From assembly GCF_001570485.1 (NCBI RefSeq), contig NZ_BCTA01000026.1, positions 186,001-250,000 on the forward strand: a stretch of 64,000 nt of DNA. The letters run 5' to 3'. The number at the start of each line of letters is the position of its first letter. Within the stretch, counting starts at the first letter, position 1. The stretch is from Mycolicibacterium novocastrense (GTDB lineage Bacteria; Actinomycetota; Actinomycetes; Mycobacteriales; Mycobacteriaceae). The position numbers were made by a program, and so were the translations under genes. This document shows, one piece after another, positions 1 through 6,990 of the stretch. A model generated the notes under the pieces. It did not search any database. It had not been told where the DNA came from and saw only the letters and a program-made list of their open reading frames with translations.

Positions 1-1008
1 TCCGGTCGCCAGGTAGACGACTGCGAGCAGGACCAGCGAATGCACGATGGCCGAGACCCGGGTACGCGCGCCGGAACGAACGTTGACGGCGGTACGGGCG
101 ATGGCCCCGGTCGCGGGCATACCGCCGAAGGCGCCCGATGCGACCGAAGCGAGTCCCTGGCCCACCAGTTCGCGGTCGGGGTCGTACGGTCCCGTCGGCG
201 CCATGGTGGCGGCGACTCGCGCCGACAGCAGGGACTCGATGGCGGCCAGTGCCGCGATCGCCAAAGCGGCACCGACGAGGGTCCGCATTGCGCCGACGTC
301 CACGTCGGGAATGACGGGCGCGGGGAGGTGGGACGGTAGCTCACCGATGCTCGCTATCGAAATATCAAGAGCCACCACGACTATCGTCACGACTATCACG
401 GCAGCGAGCGATTCCGGGATACCGCGGTGCAGGCGCGGCAGGGTCACCATCAGCGTCGCGACGACCGCCACCACGGCAAGCGTTTTCGCGGCTGATGACC
501 AATCCGCTTGTCTGACAACGTTCCACGCGACCGACAAGGTGCGCCCGCCCGCCGGGCTGTCTTGGCCGAATGCAGCGGGCACCTGCTGAAGGAAGATGAT
601 TGCGGCGATGCCCAGGGTGAACCCCTCGATGACGGGCCAGGGGATGAATGTGACCGCACGGCCCAGGCCCGTGACGCCCGCGACGAGCACGAGCAGACCG
701 GCCAGCACGGTGACGAGGGCGATGCTGCCGAGACCGTAGTGAGCCACGATCGGTGCGAGCACGACGGCCATCGCACCGGTAGGCCCGGACACCTGCACAT
801 GCGATCCGCCGAACACAGCGGCCACGAAACCCGCGACGACGGCGGTGGCAAGTCCGGCAGCGGCACCGACACCCGAACTGATGCCGAACGCCAGCGCCAG
901 GGGTAGGGCGACGACGCCGACCGTGATTCCGGCCAGGATGTCACGCCGCCACGATCGGGGGAGTTCGCTGTAGTCCCGGCGGTTCGGGAGCAGTCGGGCG
1001 AGGTTCAC
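1..1008 (-). CDS. SulP-family anion transporter, C-terminus cut by window edge
   Basis: The 336 visible codons encode the multi-pass membrane core of a SulP (sulfate permease/SLC26) transporter, which moves sulfate, bicarbonate or related anions across the inner membrane. The N-terminus has the family lead-in (LPRSWRRDILAGITVGVV), followed by hydrophobic segments and the signature SGPTGAMAVVLAPIV. The frame is open to base 1, so the rest of the transmembrane domain and any STAS domain lie outside. The GTG start overlaps the stop of the upstream ArsR gene by 4 bp (GTGA), so the two are translationally coupled and the regulator probably controls this transporter. The substrate cannot be told from sequence. 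Confidence 0.88.
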   Translation of the reverse strand, partial: MNLARLLPNRRDYSELPRSWRRDILAGITVGVVALPLALAFGISSGVGAAAGLATAVVAGFVAAVFGGSHVQVSGPTGAMAVVLAPIVAHYGLGSIALVTVLAGLLVLVAGVTGLGRAVTFIPWPVIEGFTLGIAAIIFLQQVPAAFGQDSPAGGRTLSVAWNVVRQADWSSAAKTLAVVAVVATLMVTLPRLHRGIPESLAAVIVVTIVVVALDISIASIGELPSHLPAPVIPDVDVGAMRTLVGAALAIAALAAIESLLSARVAATMAPTGPYDPDRELVGQGLASVASGAFGGMPATGAIARTAVNVRSGARTRVSAIVHSLVLLAVVYLATG

Positions 1009-1382
1009 TTGTCGTGCGCCAGCGGAGGCAGCGTCTTGAACGCCTCCAACCGGTCCCGGTTGGTTCCGAGGACGTCGGCGAGGAAGGTTCTGGCGATGAC
1101 CAGGAGTTCGGAGATCTTCGGGTGGGCGAGTTCGTAGAGAACTGAGTTGCCGACTCGTTGTGCCGAGACCACCTGATGACGCTTGAGCACCGCCAAGTGC
1201 TGGGACAGCAGCGTGGGTTCGAGGTCGGTTTCGGCGAGGATCTCGCTGACCAAGGTCGGCTCGCCGTTGGCCGACAGAATTTCCAGGACACGGATGCGTG
1301 CCGGGTGAGCCAGCGCCTTGAACAGGTTGGCCTTGATCTCGTAGAGCGGTAGCTCAGGGCTACCGAGGAAGCGGTGGGGCAT
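1005..1382 (-). CDS. ArsR/SmtB-family winged-helix regulator
   Basis: This ArsR-type repressor of about 125 residues has the family start (LFKALAHPARIRVLEIL) and a recognition helix region (EPTLLSQHLAVLKRHQVV), followed by the beta-wing (SAQRVGNSVLYEL). I chose the ATG giving MPHRFLGSPEL because the domain starts right after it; an in-frame upstream extension to about 1418 would add two cysteines but no domain. From this start the protein has no cysteine at all, so it lacks the CxC metal site of ArsR/CadC sensors and must sense something else. Its stop overlaps the start of the SulP transporter by 4 bp, so that gene is the likely target. The PHP gene is divergent, 86 bp away. Confidence 0.88.
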   Translation of the reverse strand: MPHRFLGSPELPLYEIKANLFKALAHPARIRVLEILSANGEPTLVSEILAETDLEPTLLSQHLAVLKRHQVVSAQRVGNSVLYELAHPKISELLVIARTFLADVLGTNRDRLEAFKTLPPLAHDK

Positions 1383-1468
1383 ACATTCCAGCACTTGAGG
1401 GATTGAACAAATTCGCAATCCACTATATCGCCCCAGGTCTGGGCGTGCAAAACGGGCACACTGGAGTG

Positions 1469-2473
1469 ATGGACCCCGTCAACGCCCTGCGGCAGATCGC
1501 TTACTACAAGGACCGTGCGCGCGAGGATCCGCGTCGGGTGATGGCCTACCGTAACGCCGCCGACATCGTCGAGGCCCTCTCCGACGCCGAACGCGACCGC
1601 CACGGCGCCGCCAACAGCTGGCAGTCGCTGCCCCGCATCGGCCCCAAGACCGCGAAGGTCATCGCGCAGGCATGGGCCGGTCGTGAGCCCGAGGTGCTGA
1701 CCGAGCTACGTTCCAACGCAAAGGATCTCGGAGGCGGCGATATCCGCGCGGCGCTACGCGGAGACCTGCACGTGCATTCGAATTGGTCCGATGGTTCGGC
1801 CCCCATCGAGGAAATGATGTCCGCGGCAAGGGATCTGGGTCATGAGTACTGTGCGCTGACCGACCATTCGCCGCGGCTTCGGATCGCCAACGGCCTGTCG
1901 TCCGAGCGGCTGCGCCGGCAACTCGATGTCATCGACGAGTTGCGCGAGAAGGTCGCCCCGCTGCGAATTCTCACCGGTATCGAGGTCGACATCCTCGAGG
2001 ACGGCTCCCTCGACCAGGAGGACGAACTGCTCGAACGGCTCGACATCGTGGTGGCCAGTGTGCATTCGAAGCTGGCGATGGATGCCCCGTCGATGACGCG
2101 TCGCATGCTCAAGGCCGTCGCCAACCCGCACACCGATGTGCTGGGCCACTGCACCGGCCGCCTGGTCACCGGGGGTCGTGGGATGCGGCCGGAATCGAAA
2201 TTCGACGCCGAGAAGGTGTTCACGGCGTGTCGGGACCACGGAACGGCCGTCGAGATCAACTCCCGACCCGAGCGGCGCGATCCGCCGACCCGGCTGCTCA
2301 AGCTCGCGCTCGACATCGGTTGCCTGTTCTCGATCGACACCGATTCGCACGCGCCCGGGCAGTTGGAGTTTCTCGGCTACGGAGCGCAGCGTGCGCTCGA
2401 CGCCGAGGTGCCGGTCGAGCGCATCGTCAACACCTGGCCCGCCGAGGAATTGTTGGTGTGGGCCGGTTCTTGA
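1469..2473 (+). CDS. PHP-domain phosphoesterase, PolX-C-terminus type (Rv3856c-like)
   Basis: This 334-residue protein has an N-terminal helical/HhH-like part (LPRIGPKTAKVIAQA near residue 55) and a full PHP metal-dependent phosphoesterase domain. Metal-ligand motifs visible in order are DLHVHSNWSDG, ALTDHSP, GIEVDILEDGSLD, VVASVHSKL, DVLGHCTG, EINSRPER and DTDSHAPGQ. This is the arrangement of the 3'-exonuclease/phosphoesterase half of bacterial family X DNA polymerases, here without a polymerase palm. The ATG at MDPVNAL follows a GGAG ribosome site; a longer in-frame start at 1403 would run into the divergent ArsR promoter. Position next to ethR/ethA matches M. tuberculosis Rv3856c. A DNA-repair or nucleotide phosphatase role is inferred. 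Confidence 0.85.
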   Translation: MDPVNALRQIAYYKDRAREDPRRVMAYRNAADIVEALSDAERDRHGAANSWQSLPRIGPKTAKVIAQAWAGREPEVLTELRSNAKDLGGGDIRAALRGDLHVHSNWSDGSAPIEEMMSAARDLGHEYCALTDHSPRLRIANGLSSERLRRQLDVIDELREKVAPLRILTGIEVDILEDGSLDQEDELLERLDIVVASVHSKLAMDAPSMTRRMLKAVANPHTDVLGHCTGRLVTGGRGMRPESKFDAEKVFTACRDHGTAVEINSRPERRDPPTRLLKLALDIGCLFSIDTDSHAPGQLEFLGYGAQRALDAEVPVERIVNTWPAEELLVWAGS

Positions 2474-2511
2474 GAACAGTCCGCGGTTAACTGCCCCGAA
2501 CGGGGTACAGG

Positions 2512-2997
2512 GTGACTGTGAGAAAAATTATCGGTGAGACGGCCGCGGCCCTGGGCGCGCGTGCTGCAGAGCTCGCGAACGCGGCGGGCGAGACCGCCGG
2601 TCGCCTCGTACGACGCGTCAGCGGCGAGCCCGAAGACCAGGCCGAGCACAGCAAACCGTCGTCGTCGGCGCCACCGAAGAAGGCACCAGCCAAGAAGGCG
2701 ACCAAGGCTCCGGCGAAGAAGGCACCCGCCAAGAAGGTGACCAAGGTGCCCGCCAAGAAGGCGGCTGCCCAGGCGCCGGTGAAGAAGGCCCCCGCCAAGA
2801 AGACGACTGCCAAGAAGGCGGCCACCAAGGCGCCCGCCAAGAAGGCGCCCGCGAAAAAGGCTGTGCCGCCGATGAAGTCGGCGAAGACGGAAGCCGCCAA
2901 CCCACCGCCGAAGCCGGTCCGGGCAGCCAAGAAGGCACAACCCGCCAAGCGGGCGAAGGCCCAGCCGCGCAAAGGCAAGCCCGGGTCAGTCGGGTAG
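2512..2997 (+). CDS. Lysine/alanine/proline-rich histone-like protein
   Basis: The 161 residues fall into a 40-residue amphipathic N-terminus (KIIGETAAALGARAAELAN...) and a tail built almost wholly of PAKK/APAKK repeats (residues about 55-125) ending in a basic segment. Such PAKK tails occur in eukaryotic H1-like proteins and in mycobacterial HupB and the Rv3852 H-NS-like protein, where they bind and compact DNA. No membrane segment or enzyme motif is present. The start is GTG after a GGGGTACAGG stretch; a second GTG follows two codons later. The 3' end overlaps the convergent dinB gene by 12 bp. Role in nucleoid structure is inferred from composition only. Confidence 0.78.
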   Translation: MTVRKIIGETAAALGARAAELANAAGETAGRLVRRVSGEPEDQAEHSKPSSSAPPKKAPAKKATKAPAKKAPAKKVTKVPAKKAAAQAPVKKAPAKKTTAKKAATKAPAKKAPAKKAVPPMKSAKTEAANPPPKPVRAAKKAQPAKRAKAQPRKGKPGSVG

Positions 2998-4206
2998 CTG
3001 GGGCATTTCGAGACCGGGGTCGCGGCCAAGTAACACGCCGCGGGTCACCGCGGAATTGCCGTACCGCTGACGCACCTGATCAACGGCTTCGTCGACCGCG
3101 GTGGTGTCGTGGCTCTCCTCGAACGGCAGCTCGAGCTGTTGCGCGCCGTCGCGATCGATGTTGGACACTGCGAACCCGACAAGGGTGAGACCACGTTCGG
3201 CGATCAACGGCGCCGCCGCGGCCACGAGGCCCCGGGCGGTGTGCAGGATCACCTCGGTCGACGCGGTCGCGCGTGGCATCGTGTGCGACCGGGTGGCGCG
3301 GCCGAAGTCGTCGAAGCGCAGCCGCAGAACCACGGTGCGCCCGGTCCGCCCGGCCTTACGCATGCGCCGGGTGATGCGGTCGATCAGGTTGACGACGACG
3401 GCGTCGATCTCGCCCAGTGACATCGTGTTGCCGCGCCGGCCCAACGCACGCTGCGCACCGACCGAGCGCCGGCGCACACCGGTGACCACCCGGCGCCGAT
3501 CGATGTTGCGCGACAACGCGAACAACCGGCTGCCCATCGCCGCGCCGACGAGGGATCCGAGAGTGGACTCGCTCAACTCGGCGACGTCGGCCACCGTCTC
3601 GATGCCGTAGGTGTGCAGCTTCTCGGCGGTCTTGGCGCCGACACCCCAGAGTCGGCGCACCGGCAACGGGTGCAGAAACGCCAGCTCGCGATCGGGTGGG
3701 ACGAGTAGCAACCCGTCGGGTTTGGCTTCCTGGCTGGCGACCTTGGCCAGGAACTTGGTGCGCGCGATGCCGACGGTGATGGGCAGGCCGACCTCCTCAC
3801 GGACCCGCGCCCGCAACCTGGCCGCGACCTCGACAGGGGTGCCCGAGACCCGCCGCAGCCCCGACACATCGAGAAACGCCTCGTCGACCGACAGCGGTTC
3901 GACCACCGGAGTTGTGTCGTGAAAAACCTCGAAGACCGCGCGGCTGGCCTGGGAGTACGCCGACATGCGTGGAGGCACGACGATCGCGTGCGGACAGAGG
4001 CGGCGTGCTTCTCGTCCGCCCATCGCGGTGCGCACACCGTATGCCTTGGCCTCGTAGCTGGCTGCCAGCACCACGCCTGCCCCGACGATGACGGGCCGGC
4101 CGCGCAGCGACGGCTCGTCACGCTGTTCGACCGAGGCGTAGAACGAATCGAGGTCGGCGTGCAGAATGCTGGCCGAGGCCGCCCCGGAACCAGTGGACAC
4201 GAACAT
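2986..4206 (-). CDS. dinB: DNA polymerase IV (Y-family translesion polymerase)
   Basis: The 406-residue Y-family polymerase has the catalytic motifs HADLDSFYASVEQ (N-terminus) and LSVDEAFLDVSG (about residue 105), the HhH region VRRLWGVGAKTAEKL and the little-finger domain. Near the C-terminus QLELPF resembles a beta-clamp-binding motif. It performs error-prone bypass of DNA lesions. It is a full-length member of the mycobacterial DinB group. A near-perfect LexA-type palindrome (4199-4214) covers the ATG. The gene starts only 20 bp after the ethR stop on the same strand, so read-through from ethR is also possible. Confidence 0.93.
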   Translation of the reverse strand: MFVSTGSGAASASILHADLDSFYASVEQRDEPSLRGRPVIVGAGVVLAASYEAKAYGVRTAMGGREARRLCPHAIVVPPRMSAYSQASRAVFEVFHDTTPVVEPLSVDEAFLDVSGLRRVSGTPVEVAARLRARVREEVGLPITVGIARTKFLAKVASQEAKPDGLLLVPPDRELAFLHPLPVRRLWGVGAKTAEKLHTYGIETVADVAELSESTLGSLVGAAMGSRLFALSRNIDRRRVVTGVRRRSVGAQRALGRRGNTMSLGEIDAVVVNLIDRITRRMRKAGRTGRTVVLRLRFDDFGRATRSHTMPRATASTEVILHTARGLVAAAAPLIAERGLTLVGFAVSNIDRDGAQQLELPFEESHDTTAVDEAVDQVRQRYGNSAVTRGVLLGRDPGLEMPQLPD

Positions 4207-4214
4207 ATGTTCGC
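4199..4214 (-). promoter_or_regulatory. Candidate LexA (SOS) box over the dinB start codon
   Basis: The sequence ACGAACATATGTTCGC contains the 14-bp perfect palindrome CGAACATATGTTCG. The mycobacterial SOS box is TCGAAC-N4-GTTCGA, so both GAAC/GTTC half-sites and the N4 spacing match, with only the two outermost bases differing. The dinB ATG lies inside the site, so LexA binding there would block transcription start or elongation. Function is inferred. Confidence 0.6.
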
Positions 4215-4226
4215 ATCGAGGACCGA

Positions 4227-4880
4227 CTAGTGGCGAGTGGTGCCGTAGATGCTCGTGACCCAGATGTGGGCGAGGGTGTCGACGAGCTGCTCAGGGCTGA
4301 CCGCAGGCTGCTCGGATGCGAAGGCTGCAAGCATCGTGCGCTCGTTCATCAGGTTCAGCGACGTCGCGAGATCCTGCGCCGGAATCGTCTCGGGCGCCTC
4401 GCCTCGAGCGCGTTCACTCTCGATCGACGCGGTGGTGTGGTCGATCCACTTCTGCATGAAGCGTGACCACAGCGCGCGAACGTCGGGATTGGTGGGCCGG
4501 GCGTCGGCCCCCGCGAGCGTGACCGCGCGGTGCGCACCGAATGTCCCGAACAGGGCGTTGATTGCCTTCCACACTCCGGCGGGATCCACCGCGGGATCCA
4601 TGCCGCCCATCGCGTCGTCGGCATTGCGGTCGGCCTCGGCGATGACTTGCTCGACGAGCGCACGAAGCACCGCGTCCTTCGACGGGAAATAGAAGTAGAA
4701 CGTCGGACGGGAGATTCCCGCGCCTTTGGCCAGGTCGTCCACCGAGATGTCGGCCAGCGATCGGTCCTCGAGCAGCGCCTCGAGTGTCGAGAGAATCGCC
4801 TGTTCACGGTCATCGCCGGAGGGGCGGCCGGAACGGCGTCCCCGCGGTCCGCGGGACTGGCTGACGGCGGTCACATCCAA
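4227..4880 (-). CDS. ethR: TetR-family repressor EthR
   Basis: The 217-residue TetR regulator is recognisable as EthR. The basic N-terminus (PRGRRSGRPSGDDRE) is followed by the HTH region with ADISVDDLAKGAGISRPTFYFYF, nearly identical to the M. tuberculosis protein, and the C-terminal end LAHIWVTSIYG is also conserved. EthR represses the divergent monooxygenase gene ethA and so sets the level of activation of the pro-drug ethionamide. The genes are separated by 73 bp containing phased TGTCGA/TCGACA operator half-sites (4894-4939). The first 10 residues diverge from M. tuberculosis, as expected between species. Natural ligand unknown. Confidence 0.93.
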   Translation of the reverse strand: MDVTAVSQSRGPRGRRSGRPSGDDREQAILSTLEALLEDRSLADISVDDLAKGAGISRPTFYFYFPSKDAVLRALVEQVIAEADRNADDAMGGMDPAVDPAGVWKAINALFGTFGAHRAVTLAGADARPTNPDVRALWSRFMQKWIDHTTASIESERARGEAPETIPAQDLATSLNLMNERTMLAAFASEQPAVSPEQLVDTLAHIWVTSIYGTTRH

Positions 4881-4893
4881 CGACTTTACACGC

Positions 4894-4939
4894 TGTCGAG
4901 ATTATCGACACAGTGTTGACTAACTCGACACCCCGTTGA
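4894..4939. promoter_or_regulatory. EthR operator with 20-bp-phased half-sites
   Basis: Two dyads stand in the ethR-ethA gap: TGTCGA-gatta-TCGACA (4894-4910) and TGTTGA-ctaac-TCGACA (4914-4930), followed by a third left half-site CGTTGA at 4934-4939. Left half-sites recur at exactly 20 bp. The M. tuberculosis ethA operator is a long (about 55 bp) repeat-rich site bound by several EthR dimers, and this layout fits cooperative binding on one face of the helix. Confidence 0.8.
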
Positions 4940-4953
4940 TACGCTCCGGTACC

Positions 4954-6429
4954 ATGAGCGAACACCTCGACGTCGTCATCGTGGGCGCCGGTATCTCCGG
5001 CATCAGCGCGGCCTGGCATCTGCAGGACCGCTGCCCGAACAAGAGCTACGCGATCCTGGAGCGCCGGGAGAACCTCGGCGGTACCTGGGACCTGTTCAAG
5101 TACCCCGGCATCCGCTCCGACTCCGACATGTTCACCCTGGGCTTCCGGTTCAAGCCGTGGACCTCGGAGAAGGCGATCGCCGACGGGCCGTCGATCATGG
5201 CGTACCTCGAGGAAACCGTTGCCGAGTACGGCATCGACAAGCACATCCGCTACCGCCATCGCGTGCTGTCGGCGGACTGGTCGGATGAGAACAACCGCTG
5301 GACCGTGCGCGTCGAGCGCGACGGACAGGAAGCCGAAATCACCGCGTCGTTCTTGTTCGCCGCGAGCGGTTACTACAACTACGACCAGGGCTACACTCCC
5401 GAATTCGTCGGCCGTGACGACTTCGAGGGCACGATCATCCATCCGCAGCACTGGCCCGAGGACCTCGATTACCAGGGCAAGAAGATCGTCGTGATCGGTA
5501 GCGGCGCGACCGCGGTCACCCTGATTCCGGCGCTGGCCAACTCCGGCGCCGGCCACGTCACGATGCTGCAGCGCTCACCGACCTATGTCGGTTCGCTGCC
5601 CGACGTGGATCCGTTCGCGGTTCGGACGAAGAAGACGCTGCCGGAGAAGCCGGCGTATGTACTGAACCGCTGGAAGAGCATCCTGTTCCAGTCCGCGCAG
5701 TATCAGATCAGCAGGCGCTTCCCGAACTTCATGCGCAAGCAGCTGATGACCATGGCGCAGCGCCGGCTGCCCCAAGGCTATGACGTCCAGAAGCACTTCG
5801 GGCCGCGCTACAACCCGTGGGACGAGCGGCTGTGCCTGGCACCCAACGGCGATCTGTTCAGGACGATTCGCCACGGCAAGGCCGACGTCGTCACCGACAC
5901 GATCGAGCGGTTCACCAAGACGGGCATCAAGCTCGCCTCCGGTGAGGAGCTCGAGGCCGACATCATCATCACCGCAACGGGTTTGAACCTGCAGCTGTTC
6001 GGCGGTGCGGCGATCATGCGCAACGGCGAGCCGATCGAGCTGAACGAGACCATGGCCTACAAGGGCATGATGCTGACCCACATGCCGAACATGGCATTCA
6101 CCATCGGCTACACGAACGCGTCATGGACGTTGAAGGCCGACCTGGTCTCGGAGTTCTTCTGCCGGGTGCTGAACTACATGGACGCCAATGGATTCGACCG
6201 TGTCGAACCGATGCATCCCGGCAACAGTGTCGACGAACGCCCGCTGATGGACTTCACCCCGGGATACGTCCTGCGCGCGCTGGACTATCTGCCGAAGGCC
6301 GGACATGTCGCGCCGTGGCGCCTCAAGCAGAACTATCTGCTCGACCTGCGGCTGATTCGTCGCGGCAAGGTCGACGATGAGGCGCTGGAGTTCACCAAAC
6401 ACCGTGCGTCGGTGAAGGCTTCGGCCTAA
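4954..6429 (+). CDS. ethA: FAD-containing Baeyer-Villiger monooxygenase EthA
   Basis: The 491-residue flavoprotein has an N-terminal FAD Rossmann motif (VVIVGAGISGISAAW), the Baeyer-Villiger fingerprint FxGxxxHxxxWP (FEGTIIHPQHWP, about residue 155), and a second nucleotide motif (VVIGSGATAV). Sequence such as YNPWDERLCLAPNGDLF and ITATGLNLQLFGG closely matches M. tuberculosis EthA, which oxidises ketones and activates ethionamide and other thioamides. The ATG giving MSEHLDVVI was chosen to match the orthologue; an upstream in-frame TTG lies in the operator. It is divergent from its repressor ethR and convergent with rraA. Confidence 0.94.
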   Translation: MSEHLDVVIVGAGISGISAAWHLQDRCPNKSYAILERRENLGGTWDLFKYPGIRSDSDMFTLGFRFKPWTSEKAIADGPSIMAYLEETVAEYGIDKHIRYRHRVLSADWSDENNRWTVRVERDGQEAEITASFLFAASGYYNYDQGYTPEFVGRDDFEGTIIHPQHWPEDLDYQGKKIVVIGSGATAVTLIPALANSGAGHVTMLQRSPTYVGSLPDVDPFAVRTKKTLPEKPAYVLNRWKSILFQSAQYQISRRFPNFMRKQLMTMAQRRLPQGYDVQKHFGPRYNPWDERLCLAPNGDLFRTIRHGKADVVTDTIERFTKTGIKLASGEELEADIIITATGLNLQLFGGAAIMRNGEPIELNETMAYKGMMLTHMPNMAFTIGYTNASWTLKADLVSEFFCRVLNYMDANGFDRVEPMHPGNSVDERPLMDFTPGYVLRALDYLPKAGHVAPWRLKQNYLLDLRLIRRGKVDDEALEFTKHRASVKASA

Positions 6430-6446
6430 CCGGCGTCTCGCGTCCG

Positions 6447-6502
6447 CGACTGTGCATTCTCATACGCCACGGCGGCGTGTCGCGTATGAACCCGCACAGT
6501 CG
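6447..6502. terminator. Long two-stem hairpin between convergent ethA and rraA
   Basis: The outer stem CGACTGTGC (6447-6455) pairs with GCACAGTCG (6494-6502). After symmetric 4-nt internal loops, the inner stem TCATACGC (6460-6467) pairs with GCGTATGA (6482-6489). It fills the 81-bp gap between converging genes, so a bidirectional terminator lacking a U-tract is the likely role. Confidence 0.55.
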
Positions 6503-6510
6503 GGCGGGAA

Positions 6511-6990
6511 TTACGGTTCGACCACCACGATGCCGTCGTCGTCGCTGTAGGCGATATGGCCGGGCGTGAAGACCACGCCACCGAACTCGACGTCGATATC
6601 GCGGTGGCCTTCACCGGTTTTCGTGCTCTTGCGCGGATTGGTGCCCAGCGCCTTGATGCCGATGTCGAGGGTGCGCAGTGTCGCGGAGTCGCGGACCGCG
6701 CCGTTGATGATCAAACCGGCCCAACCATTTTCGACGCCGAGCCCCGCGATGACGTCGCCGACCAACGCCGAGTGCAGGGACCCGTCGCCGTCGATCACGA
6801 GCACGCCGCCGTCACCCGGCTCGGACAGCACGGACTTCAGCAAGGCGTTGTCCTGGAAGCACTTCACCGTGACGATCGGCCCGGCGAACTGCGCACGCCC
6901 GCCGAATTGGCGGAGCTGCAGATCGCAGCTGCGCACGTCGGGGCCGATGTCGTCGACGAGGTCAGCGGTGGGGCGGGGCTCGATGCTCAC
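6511..6990 (-). CDS. rraA: RraA-family protein (Rv3853-like)
   Basis: The 159-residue protein of the RraA/MenG-like fold begins [16 protein letters not shown] and contains the conserved [17 protein letters not shown] (about residue 65), [17 protein letters not shown] (about 95) and the C-terminal [15 protein letters not shown]. Members are RNase E inhibitors or divalent-metal aldolases; older annotations as a menaquinone methyltransferase are wrong because there is no SAM motif. The Gx20RD-type substrate motif of the aldolases is seen as NGAVRD. The GTG start overlaps the stop of the large upstream cyclase/ATPase gene by 4 bp, so the two are translated together. Orthologue of M. tuberculosis Rv3853. 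Confidence 0.9.
   Translation of the reverse strand: MSIEPRPTADLVDDIGPDVRSCDLQLRQFGGRAQFAGPIVTVKCFQDNALLKSVLSEPGDGGVLVIDGDGSLHSALVGDVIAGLGVENGWAGLIINGAVRDSATLRTLDIGIKALGTNPRKSTKTGEGHRDIDVEFGGVVFTPGHIAYSDDDGIVVVEP

Noticed and set aside
1383..1418. Longer ArsR protein starting at 1418
   Set aside because: The extra 12 residues lie in the divergent promoter region and are not part of the domain; it remains possible but less likely.
2680..2990. Repeated AAGAAGGC units as a DNA repeat array
   Set aside because: Explained by PAKK codons of the lysine-rich protein; period is not constant.
6511..6990. menG demethylmenaquinone methyltransferase
   Set aside because: No SAM-binding motif; sequence is RraA-type.
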